DNA of 64,000 nt from Staphylococcus sp. 17KM0847. GTDB taxonomy: Bacteria > Bacillota > Bacilli > Staphylococcales > Staphylococcaceae. The notes beneath the pieces are model-generated. The model saw nothing but the letters and a program-made list of their open reading frames with translations. It was not told the DNA's origin and ran no database searches. The translations under genes were made by a program, and so were the position numbers. The stretch spans positions 186,001 to 250,000 of the forward strand of contig NZ_CP040781.1 of assembly GCF_013463155.1 (NCBI RefSeq), in the 5' to 3' direction. The first letter of the stretch is position 1. Every line of letters starts with the position of its first letter. Of the stretch, positions 56,751-64,000 are shown in pieces.

Positions 56751-57467
56751 ATGAGAACAAATGATCGCATCCTACTAGAAAATGTAGCGGATTATTTAGA
56801 GCATAAAGGCATCGCATTAAAGGTAAGAGATGATGTTGAAGAAAGTCTAAGAAAAGATATTCAAAAATCAGAAAAACAAGATATGGATTATATTGAGTAT
56901 CGTCAAAAATCACCAGCTGAAATTATTTTAACCATTCAAAAAAACATATATATAATGCAATTCAATACTATTATATTTTTTATTCTTAATTTTGTGCTTC
57001 TTTCTTATTTGTATGATAAACAACTTGTTCAATTCGGTGCGGCAACAGGATTATCTATGATTTACATTGTTGTGATATTGCCATTATCTATTGTTGTTTA
57101 TGGACGTATTACACGCAAAACGTATTTATATCACAATAAGATAGAGCGGTATTTGGGTATTCTACTTGCTATTATTGCATTTATTTTAATTGTAATGCAT
57201 ACATTTGATGTAACACTAGGGATATTCATTGTTACACGCTATGCACATATGACAATTGCTATTCTAGGTGTTATTGCTACGCTCTATGGTTTGTATCGTA
57301 GTTATTTTGAATATATGGGTATAGGGTTACTGTTCATACAAAAAACAATTGATGTAATGATACCTTATACACAGGTCGCACAATACATTTCAATGGCATT
57401 ATGGATTGTATTGCTTGTAATGTTTATTGTTTATATTATTGAATTTTCTTCGCGTAAAACACGCTAA
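56751..57467 (+). CDS. Membrane protein of unknown function
   Basis: The 238-residue protein has a soluble charged N-terminal region (1-65, many Asp/Glu/Lys) followed by about six membrane helices (from about 72 to 232). I recognise no family. AGATGGAGG precedes the ATG. It is convergent with sarA across a shared terminator. Confidence 0.7.
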   Translation: MRTNDRILLENVADYLEHKGIALKVRDDVEESLRKDIQKSEKQDMDYIEYRQKSPAEIILTIQKNIYIMQFNTIIFFILNFVLLSYLYDKQLVQFGAATGLSMIYIVVILPLSIVVYGRITRKTYLYHNKIERYLGILLAIIAFILIVMHTFDVTLGIFIVTRYAHMTIAILGVIATLYGLYRSYFEYMGIGLLFIQKTIDVMIPYTQVAQYISMALWIVLLVMFIVYIIEFSSRKTR

Positions 57468-57487
57468 TTCATGCTGCATAATAAATA

Positions 57488-57528
57488 GCCATGTTCTGAG
57501 TTTAAATATGCTTCAGAACATGGCTTTA
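57488..57528. terminator. Terminator between membrane-protein gene and sarA
   Basis: A perfect 12-bp stem GCCATGTTCTGA/TCAGAACATGGC (57488-57499 with 57513-57524) has T-rich sequence after the right arm (plus strand) and A-rich sequence before the left arm, so it can serve both convergent genes. Confidence 0.75.
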
Positions 57529-57534
57529 TTATGT

Positions 57535-57906
57535 TTATTGTGGTTTGATTGTCGTTTCTTTAATTTTAGTATTAACACGTTCCAATAAAGCATCTATTTT
57601 TTTTCGTTGTGTATCATCGACTAAAATTAATACAGTTCGTTCATCTTGCTCATTGCGACGTTTGTTAAAATACCCATTTTGTGATAGGTTTTTAACTGCT
57701 TTGACAACTTGAGGTTGTTTGTAGTTTAAATTATTGATAATATCTTTTAAATAATATTCAGCTTCAATTTGATAACTTAGATGTGTAAGTACAGCAAACT
57801 CCTCAAAGGTAATTTTGAATTCCTTTTTTATCATGCTTTTAAGTCTGTCAGCATATGTTACCATTGATAAAAGTTCAAAGCAGTTCTTGATTTTTGACAC
57901 AGTCAT
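57535..57906 (-). CDS. sarA: Staphylococcal accessory regulator A
   Basis: The 123-residue winged-helix DNA-binding protein is a global regulator of virulence and biofilm genes. It closely resembles S. aureus Sar[14 protein letters not shown] core (here [10 protein letters not shown]), [41 protein letters not shown], and Cys9, the redox/phosphorylation cysteine. GGGAGG precedes the ATG. A long leader (57907-58338) separates it from the next gene upstream. Confidence 0.95.
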   Translation of the reverse strand: MTVSKIKNCFELLSMVTYADRLKSMIKKEFKITFEEFAVLTHLSYQIEAEYYLKDIINNLNYKQPQVVKAVKNLSQNGYFNKRRNEQDERTVLILVDDTQRKKIDALLERVNTKIKETTIKPQ

Positions 57907-58338
57907 TTCGATAACCTCCCATTAATGCATCGGTAAAATAGCTTTCACTTATACATTCGAGTATGCTTATAATATAGATGAAATGTCATTTTTCCATCAC
58001 ATATTATAGCAAATTTGTTTTGTTATATTCATAAAAACATAAAAAACTTAAAATATTGCTATTATATTGGTAAAGTTTTGAATGAACTTAATAATACATT
58101 ATATTTTAAATAATTATGATTTATGATAGGCGATGTCCATAAGCTGATAGTATTGTCTGAAATGATACTGTTTATGTTTTGTTATTTAGCACTATCATTT
58201 TAATAATATAATAGATTGATTTTATAGAACATGAAGTTTTATGCAGAAGATGTAAGTGGAATTTAGTATAAATAAAGTAAGATATTATTTATACTGTATT
58301 AAAAAATAAGAAAAATACTTAGATATTTTTGTCTAGTG
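57907..58338 (-). promoter_or_regulatory. sarA upstream region
   Basis: This 432-bp AT-rich stretch has no credible gene. On the minus strand it holds an extended -10 TGCTATAAT (complement of 58003-58011) and TATAAT (complement of 58061-58066) plus TATATT nearer the gene. In S. aureus sarA has three promoters spread over several hundred bp (P1, P3, P2), so a multi-promoter layout is plausible here. Confidence 0.6.
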
Positions 58339-59244
58339 CTAATTCGTTTTTAATACAGTTTTATTAGGGTTTCGGACAACTTTTTCGCCAACAAATATCC
58401 CGCTTTTTATTATAAGTTGCTCATTTATTCTATCATAATTTATTATTCTTTTAACGTATTTCTTGTTTTTTTGGATTATGATAGAATTTTTATCAAACAA
58501 AATGTCAGCAGGTAAGATCATTTGAGGGTGCCCTAAATAGACGGTCAATGATGTACCGATTGGATACTTTTTTGTTGTTTTAATTCGTGCAAAATGTCGA
58601 GGAGAATAGTTGTTGGAAATAGGGTCTAAAGGGCGATGAAATAGTACTTTAATATGACCTTTCACACTTTCTTTAGAGCTATTATTAATGATTGTTACAG
58701 TGCGTTGTTTTTGTAATTTAGAATACATATCCGTGGGTATCCGTGTAATAATACATTGTGTTTTAGATTGGATTTCTAATACAATTGAATCTTTTTTAGA
58801 AGGTACAATTTCATGCAAACGCACGATTCCAAATACAGGTGTTTCGATTGTTGTATAGAGTTGACTTTTTAGTTTTAAAAGTTCGTAGGTCAATTTGTGT
58901 GCTTGTTGAGAAGAGAGAGGTCGTGAGATAAGTGTTGATAGTGCGTTGATTTCTGGTATTTTGAGAGGGTTATAATAAGTTAGAAGAGGTGTTTCAGGTG
59001 TGACAACTTGCCCCTCCTTGACATGAATTTCTTGTACATATCCATATTTAGGTTCATAGGTCACAAAATAGCTATAGTCCGATTGCACAATACCGGTCGT
59101 TTTGTAAGGGAATGTTAAGTCTGCTTGAATCGTTGCAGGTGAAGACGGCGTATTGTTACGAAAGAAGAAATAGGTGACAAATAGGAGTGCGATTAGGAAG
59201 AGCAGAGCAATAAAAGATAGGGAGATTTTTTTAGTCATATTCAT
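58339..59244 (-). CDS. HlyD-like membrane-fusion/adaptor protein, orphan
   Basis: The 301-residue protein has one N-terminal membrane helix (about 7-28) and an extracellular region with beta-barrel/lipoyl-type features: GYVQEIHVKEGQVVTPETPLLTYYN is the classical half-motif of periplasmic adaptor subunits, and GHPQMILPADILFDKNSIIIQKNKKYVKR is the membrane-proximal end (in parts). The coiled hairpin is very short (about 100-135). No ABC or RND partner is adjacent. The ATG at 59244 has AGAGGTG upstream. The gene lies upstream of sarA on the same strand. Confidence 0.65.
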   Translation of the reverse strand: MNMTKKISLSFIALLFLIALLFVTYFFFRNNTPSSPATIQADLTFPYKTTGIVQSDYSYFVTYEPKYGYVQEIHVKEGQVVTPETPLLTYYNPLKIPEINALSTLISRPLSSQQAHKLTYELLKLKSQLYTTIETPVFGIVRLHEIVPSKKDSIVLEIQSKTQCIITRIPTDMYSKLQKQRTVTIINNSSKESVKGHIKVLFHRPLDPISNNYSPRHFARIKTTKKYPIGTSLTVYLGHPQMILPADILFDKNSIIIQKNKKYVKRIINYDRINEQLIIKSGIFVGEKVVRNPNKTVLKTN

Positions 59245-59588
59245 TGTAAACACCTCTTTTATGATGGAGTATTTCTATTATACAAACAAGGTATGAATAG
59301 GCAAGTACAAGCGTAATAACATACTTTGTTAATATTGATATATTAGAGGTGTCCCTTATATTTGAAACATGGAGGAGATGACCATTACGGGTTTGACCAT
59401 GTGTGAATATGAAGTAGATTAAAAGGATATGGATTAAGTTTTTATACCCCAAACGATGAATTACTCATGTAATATAATAGATGGGGATATATGAAGATCG
59501 TTTCAAAGTGAATGAAATTACGCATTAAGTTCCAAAATACTTAAAAGGTTATGAATATAAGAGATACTCTAAAAAGTGTGGTGATTGT
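59245..59588. other. Intergenic, no gene seen
   Basis: This 344-bp AT-rich stretch lies between divergent genes and presumably holds their promoters. A 73-codon minus-strand frame overlaps the adaptor gene start and has no convincing ribosome site. I recognise no structured RNA. Confidence 0.5.
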
Positions 59589-59822
59589 ATGCATCAACAT
59601 GAAATTGTACGTGTTATGGATGAACAAATGTTTTTTGTAAATGTTAAAAAAACGTCTAATATAGCGATTGGGCAATATGTAGAAGTATTAAATACAGCGA
59701 AATCTTATAAAACGCTAGCCAGAGTAATAGAGTTATATGAAAAATATGCGATATGTGAAAAACTTGGTAAGCGTAAAGTGTTCTACGGTGATGAAGTTAG
59801 ATTTAGACCGCAACGAAGCTAA
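59589..59822 (+). CDS. Small conserved-looking hypothetical protein
   Basis: The 77-residue protein begins MHQHEIVRVMDEQMFFV and is Lys/Glu/Tyr-rich with alternating beta-like segments. GTGGTG lies upstream. No family recognised, no signal peptide or membrane helix. Its ordinary codon pattern and solo frame suggest a real gene. Confidence 0.5.
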   Translation: MHQHEIVRVMDEQMFFVNVKKTSNIAIGQYVEVLNTAKSYKTLARVIELYEKYAICEKLGKRKVFYGDEVRFRPQRS

Positions 59823-59950
59823 AAGTAAAGTATCAGGACGGAAAGCTTTTGTATTTCAGCGTACCTAGCTTGAAATAGATAGATATCTTATTACTTAATT
59901 TATGTTAATCCATTTTTATCTTGCTTATGGTTCAAGCATTTTTGATACAC

Positions 59951-59986
59951 AGAAAAAGCAGCCGCCCATAAATTTGGTGCGGCTGC
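59951..59986 (-). terminator. Terminator of the DUF1659-DUF2922 pair
   Basis: GCAGCCGC/GCGGCTGC (59958-59965 with 59979-59986) is followed on the minus strand by TTTTTCTG. Confidence 0.8.
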
Positions 59987-59992
59987 GGTATT

Positions 59993-60211
59993 TTAAAAAA
60001 GTATAGTTGTTGTTTTATCAGTGACTTGTGCGTGTTTTGCACGTATGACTAAGTGACCAGAGGGCGTGTACAAAATTTTGGATTGAATGATTTTTTCTAC
60101 TTGTGCAATGACCAGCTCTTTTGTAATAAGTTGTTTGATTTTGGGAAGCGTGAGTTTGACTTCTTTTTGTTGCTCTGTTTCAAAAATAATATCTAATGTT
60201 TTTGAATTCAT
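59993..60211 (-). CDS. DUF2922 small protein
   Basis: The 72-residue protein begins MNSKTLDIIFET with KEVKLTLPKIK, the pattern of DUF2922 (a small beta-rich family in Firmicutes). Function is unknown. It lies 19 bp downstream of the DUF1659 gene; the two families commonly occur side by side. Confidence 0.7.
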   Translation of the reverse strand: MNSKTLDIIFETEQQKEVKLTLPKIKQLITKELVIAQVEKIIQSKILYTPSGHLVIRAKHAQVTDKTTTILF

Positions 60212-60230
60212 ATCTTATCGGACTCCTTTA

Positions 60231-60437
60231 CTATTCGTTTATGGCTTCTGTTTTTACAATTTCAATAGTGTCGTAATTTTCACCTGTAAGTGCTTCAATC
60301 GTTTCGGCAAATACTTGAATATCCGCTTTGTTAGCACTTGGCTTCAAGTTGTTAATTTTGCGTGTGGCCTTTGTTACTTTACCTTCTGATGTAACAATAT
60401 TTTGTGTCAAAATAATTGAAAGTTTCGTAGCAGTCAT
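60231..60437 (-). CDS. DUF1659 small protein
   Basis: The 68-residue protein has KLSIILTQNIVTSEGKVTKATRKINNLKPSA (in parts), typical of DUF1659. GGGAGGTG lies 7 nt before the ATG. Function is unknown. It forms a two-gene unit with the DUF2922 gene, ended by the GC-rich hairpin. Confidence 0.72.
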   Translation of the reverse strand: MTATKLSIILTQNIVTSEGKVTKATRKINNLKPSANKADIQVFAETIEALTGENYDTIEIVKTEAINE

Positions 60438-60655
60438 TGTTTGTCACCTCCCTTCATACTATATATCGAAATTTAGAATGAAAAAGGGACAGGTGAGTCA
60501 AATGTTTTTTAAAATTTTTTCCTGATCAATAGCGTTGTTATTTGAAGGTGTGAAAAGTTGCAAAAAACAATAGACAGAGAATAAGAAAAAAACCTTTCAT
60601 GTAACTTAAATATATTATATTATTGTATGAGAAACATATGACTAGGGTGAATAAT

Positions 60656-61207
60656 ATGAATTGTGTGGATCCGATAAGAGAGAGAGAAGATATTCAGAAA
60701 ATGTATATGTTTTTAAGAACCCAATCAATGCGTGATTATCTATTATTTAAACTTGCTATTCATACAGGCGTTAAATTGAATGTACTGTTGAATTTAACTG
60801 TGTATGACGTATTGGATGAGGCTTATGATATAGTAGTAGGTTGGAAAACTTGTGAAACTCAAGGTATCTGTGTGGTATTACCTGAGAGGTTACGTGAAGA
60901 ACTAAAAGCATATATTGTTGCAGAACATTTAGAAGTGGAAGATTTATTGTTCCAATCTAAAAGGACGAAGAAGGGATTGAGTCGGCAACAAGCTTATCGC
61001 ATTATACATGCAGCGGCGGTTCATCTCGGTATCCCACACATAGGGTTAACGACATTGCGCAAAACATTTGCATATCATACATATCGCTCTGGTATATCTA
61101 TTACAACGATTCAGAAATATTTAGGACATCAAACAGTCCAAGAAACCTGGAAATTTATCGGAGTAGACAGAAAAGCTATAAATACGATAATTGCTCTTGA
61201 TTTATAA
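60656..61207 (+). CDS. Tyrosine-recombinase-fold protein with degenerate active site
   Basis: The 183-residue protein covers only the catalytic-domain region of phage-integrase-type recombinases. Aligned by eye, the first catalytic Arg is Lys40 (HTGVKLNVLL), the HxxR motif is TTLR (Thr132, Arg135), GH is kept (His158) and the nucleophilic Tyr is Phe167 (ETWKFIGV). Strand transfer is therefore unlikely. No core-binding N-terminal domain is present. AGGGTG lies 6 nt before the ATG at 60656. It sits 21 bp upstream of mnhA2 on the same strand, with no att repeats seen. Confidence 0.72.
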   Translation: MNCVDPIREREDIQKMYMFLRTQSMRDYLLFKLAIHTGVKLNVLLNLTVYDVLDEAYDIVVGWKTCETQGICVVLPERLREELKAYIVAEHLEVEDLLFQSKRTKKGLSRQQAYRIIHAAAVHLGIPHIGLTTLRKTFAYHTYRSGISITTIQKYLGHQTVQETWKFIGVDRKAINTIIALDL

Positions 61208-61228
61208 AAGGAAAAAGGAGGCTTAAAT

Positions 61229-63610
61229 ATGTTTATTAGTCTACTCATTACATTACTTGCGATTATGTTAGTGCTTGTAATGATGATGAAATGGAATACA
61301 AAACGGTTACCTGGCTATGTTGCATTGCTTGCGCCACTCGTATCCTCAGCTGTTTTTATTTATCACATTCCTAAAGTACTCAACCATCAGTATGTGACGG
61401 AAGTTTATCAATGGTTACCCGCTTATGATATTAACTTAGTACTACGCCTCGATGGTTTGAGCTTATTTTTCACATTGCTTATTTCATTGATTGGTGTTGC
61501 TGTCTTCTTTTATGCAACGCAGTATTTATCATATGAAAAAGATGATTTACCTCGATTTTTTTGTTATCTTATTCTATTTATGTTCAGTATGATTGGCATT
61601 GTATTGTCTGATAATACAATTATACTTTATATCTTCTGGGAGTTAACAAGTGTTTCGTCATTTTTATTAATTAGTTATTGGTATGACCGCTCAGAAAGTC
61701 AACAGGGAGCCATGACATCGTTTATGGTAACCGTATTTGGTGGATTAGCTATGCTTGTTGGCTTTATTATGCTATATGTTGTAACAGGAACAAACACGAT
61801 CACTCAACAGATAGCACTTCGCGAAGATATTGCGACTCATCCACTCTTTATTCCAATTGTGGTGATGTTGTTATTAGGTGCTTTTACAAAATCAGCGCAA
61901 TGGCCATTCCACTTTTGGCTACCTAAAGCAATGGCAGCACCTACACCCGTAAGTGCGTATTTACACTCTGCTACGATGGTAAAAGCAGGTATATTTCTTC
62001 TTTTACGCTTTACACCTATCTTAGGATATAGTGATTTTTATACGTATACTGTAACGTTTGTTGGACTGATTACAATGATATATGGTTCGTTTACGGCAAT
62101 TCGACAAGTAGACTTAAAGGGAATTTTAGCATATTCGACAATTAGTCAACTTGGAATGATTATGTCTATGGTTGGTTTAGGTGGAGGCATAGCTAAGGTA
62201 ACGCATGATGGAATGGCGGAAGCCTATGCTTTTGTACTCTTTGCTGCTATTTTCCATTTGTTCAATCATGCATTGTTTAAAGGTGCATTGTTTATGGGAG
62301 TAGGGTTGATTGATCATGAAACAGGTACAAGGGATATTCGCTATTTAGGTGGTCTAAAGCGTCACTTACCCCTCACAATGGTAGTGATGTTGATGGCATC
62401 ATTATCAATGGCAGGTGTGCCACTACTTAATGGCTTTATTAGTAAAGAAATGTTTTTTGATAGCCTCGTGCATGCTTACGAATTAAGTGCATTCAACAAA
62501 ATGATTACGGTGATCATTGCTGTGATTGGAGTTATAGCAAGTATTTTCACTTTTGTGTATGCATTGCATATGATTAAAGCAACATTTTTTGGAGAAGGTC
62601 AGACTAAGCAACACTTACATGAACCTAAGTTATTTATTTTACCTGCAGTTGTATTAGCGGCTTTATTACCTATTATATTTGTAGTTCCTGACTGGATAGG
62701 TGAAAACTTAATTAAACCCGCCTTTACAAGTGTTGTGGCAAATGAAAAGGTCGTACAATTTGCACCACATTTAGCTGTATGGCATGGCATTAATTTACCG
62801 TTGATACTCAGCAGTATTGTCATTATGATTGGACTTATTGTATTAATGCGCTTAGATTTATCACGCTATTTTTCTATTAAAGAAAATAAATGGTCTATAC
62901 CTAGATTGTTCGATAATTCATGTCGTTCGATTGAGTCATATTCAGGATGGGGATTACGTACATTAATGAATAATCGACTTAATTCGTATATTATCGTTAC
63001 TTTTATTATTTATTTTGTGATTAACCTTTATGCACTGAGTCGCGTAGGCATACCAGAGCTGTACCGAATCGAAGTAACGGATTATCATATTTTTCACGTT
63101 TTATTACTTATAACTGTTGTTGTTATTGGAGTAGCACTTATCTTCATTCGACAAAGATTGACGATGGTCATCTTAACAGGTGGTATAGGTTATGCTGTGA
63201 CGTTGTTTTTCATTTTAATGCGTGCACCGGATTTGGCATTAACACAACTTGTAACAGAAACCATTACAACTGTACTATTTATCGTAAGTTTTTCAAGACT
63301 TCCTAATATTCCAAGAGGACAGTTTAATATAAAACGAGAATCCGTCAAAATTATAATTTCATTGATGACTGCATTAACAGTTATAAGTTTGATTTTTATG
63401 GTTCAGCAAGCTGATGCGCTAGAAACCATCTCAGTTTACTATCACGATGCTTATGAAAAATCAGGTGGTAAAAATATTGTGAATGCTATTTTAGGTGATT
63501 TCCGAGCACTAGATACAATGGCAGAAGGACTGGTATTAATTATTGCAGGTTTAGGTATTTATACATTGCTTAATTATAGAGATAGGAGAGGTCAAGATGA
63601 AAGAGAATGA
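61229..63610 (+). CDS. mnhA2: Na+/H+ antiporter subunit A2 (MnhA2/MrpA)
   Basis: The 793-residue, largest subunit of the second Mrp-type cation/proton antiporter has about 20 membrane helices. The N-terminal proton-channel domain ([50 protein letters not shown] in parts) resembles NuoL; the C-terminal part (from about 580) includes an MrpB/C-like region. mnhB2 starts 14 bp before its stop, in an overlapping frame. Confidence 0.93.
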   Translation: MFISLLITLLAIMLVLVMMMKWNTKRLPGYVALLAPLVSSAVFIYHIPKVLNHQYVTEVYQWLPAYDINLVLRLDGLSLFFTLLISLIGVAVFFYATQYLSYEKDDLPRFFCYLILFMFSMIGIVLSDNTIILYIFWELTSVSSFLLISYWYDRSESQQGAMTSFMVTVFGGLAMLVGFIMLYVVTGTNTITQQIALREDIATHPLFIPIVVMLLLGAFTKSAQWPFHFWLPKAMAAPTPVSAYLHSATMVKAGIFLLLRFTPILGYSDFYTYTVTFVGLITMIYGSFTAIRQVDLKGILAYSTISQLGMIMSMVGLGGGIAKVTHDGMAEAYAFVLFAAIFHLFNHALFKGALFMGVGLIDHETGTRDIRYLGGLKRHLPLTMVVMLMASLSMAGVPLLNGFISKEMFFDSLVHAYELSAFNKMITVIIAVIGVIASIFTFVYALHMIKATFFGEGQTKQHLHEPKLFILPAVVLAALLPIIFVVPDWIGENLIKPAFTSVVANEKVVQFAPHLAVWHGINLPLILSSIVIMIGLIVLMRLDLSRYFSIKENKWSIPRLFDNSCRSIESYSGWGLRTLMNNRLNSYIIVTFIIYFVINLYALSRVGIPELYRIEVTDYHIFHVLLLITVVVIGVALIFIRQRLTMVILTGGIGYAVTLFFILMRAPDLALTQLVTETITTVLFIVSFSRLPNIPRGQFNIKRESVKIIISLMTALTVISLIFMVQQADALETISVYYHDAYEKSGGKNIVNAILGDFRALDTMAEGLVLIIAGLGIYTLLNYRDRRGQDERE

Positions 63611-64000
63611 TTTAGTGCTAAAAACTGTAACACGTGTAGTTGTCTTCATCATTTTAACATTTGGCTTCTACCTCTTCTTTGCTGGACATAATAATCCGGG
63701 CGGTGGTTTTATTGCAGGTCTTGTGATTAGTTCTGCATTCATCTTAATGTTTTTAGCTTACGATGTTGCAAAAGTTTTAGAAGCACTGCCAATAGATTTT
63801 CGACAACTCATGATTATAGGTGCTTTTGTATCCTTAGCTACGGCAGTGACACCCGTATTTTTTGGTAAAAACGTACTTTATCAAGCAGACTGGTATGTTC
63901 ATTTTCCATATTTTGGAGAGGTCCATATCTCTACAATTACACTGTTTGAGTTAGGGATTGTCCTCGTTGTTGTTGGTGTTGTAGTCACAACGATTCTATC
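63597..64000 (+). CDS. mnhB2: Na+/H+ antiporter subunit B2, N-terminal part (cut by window edge)
   Basis: The first 134 codons are present; the frame runs off the right edge. [36 protein letters not shown] and [15 protein letters not shown] match MnhB/MrpB. GGAGAGG lies before the ATG, inside the end of mnhA2. Confidence 0.9.
   Translation, partial: MKENDLVLKTVTRVVVFIILTFGFYLFFAGHNNPGGGFIAGLVISSAFILMFLAYDVAKVLEALPIDFRQLMIIGAFVSLATAVTPVFFGKNVLYQADWYVHFPYFGEVHISTITLFELGIVLVVVGVVVTTIL

Noticed and set aside
59231..59452. 73-codon minus-strand frame upstream of the HlyD-like gene
   Set aside because: It overlaps the adaptor gene start, has no recognisable ribosome site, and its composition is ordinary AT-rich noise.
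60438..60655. Prophage or genomic-island attachment site next to the recombinase-like gene
   Set aside because: No tRNA gene, direct repeats or phage genes are visible, and the recombinase active site is degenerate.

Overview
The window is chromosomal DNA of a low-GC Gram-positive coccus of the genus Staphylococcus. It carries sarA, mnhA2/mnhB2, sdcS, hemQ, pdxK-ung and azo1-like genes in an order resembling the S. aureus chromosome between ilvE and the mnh2 operon. Protein divergence and a complete allantoin cluster argue against S. aureus itself; a related animal-associated staphylococcus is my inference, and I do not name a species. I saw no tRNA, rRNA, CRISPR array or prophage.

Layout. 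1-4.6 kb: end of ilvE, a HAD phosphatase, two overlapping deoxynucleoside kinases, tadA, a Cof-type HAD phosphatase and an azo1-like reductase. 4.6-6.7 kb: an IS-like palindrome, then folE2, bshB2 and a yojF-like gene on the minus strand. 6.8-12.3 kb: an RpiR-type regulator divergent from a PTS EIIBC-nanE-nagB operon, then hxlA-hxlB of the ribulose monophosphate pathway. 12.4-13.7 kb: a PBP4-like carboxypeptidase. 13.7-34.4 kb: a ureide-catabolism island. 34.5-55.9 kb: mostly core genes (pdxK, ung, ywdI, ywdK, permeases, lipL-pta, hemQ, split ThrE exporter, sdcS, YuzB-like, HD hydrolase, ywhD, ywiB, argS, iron uptake, HAD). 55-61 kb: the sarA neighbourhood with several poorly understood proteins. 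61.2-64 kb: mnhA2 and the start of mnhB2.

The ureide island is the standout. PucR sits next to an MFS transporter and diverges from allantoin permease and allantoinase. Allantoate amidohydrolase, ureidoglycine aminohydrolase, two tandem ureidoglycolate dehydrogenases, FdrA/YlbE/YlbF-type subunits of oxamate carbamoyltransferase and a carbamate kinase follow. Together they predict allantoin to oxamate plus carbamoyl phosphate, with one ATP recovered by carbamate kinase. No uricase, ureidoglycolate lyase or glyoxylate carboligase is present. A second M20 amidohydrolase with an alpha/beta hydrolase lies antisense inside the island, and a 2-hydroxyacid dehydrogenase with a cupin lies beyond it. 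A bacterial class C group II intron sits directly behind the terminator hairpin of the carbamate kinase gene.

Other points of interest are two apparently degenerate enzymes kept as intact genes: an alpha/beta hydrolase fold protein lacking all three triad residues, and a tyrosine-recombinase fold protein with Phe in place of the nucleophilic Tyr. There is also a candidate cre site at the allantoin operon promoter. Gene starts below were moved from the longest possible reading frame to the start with the best Shine-Dalgarno site where the two differ.
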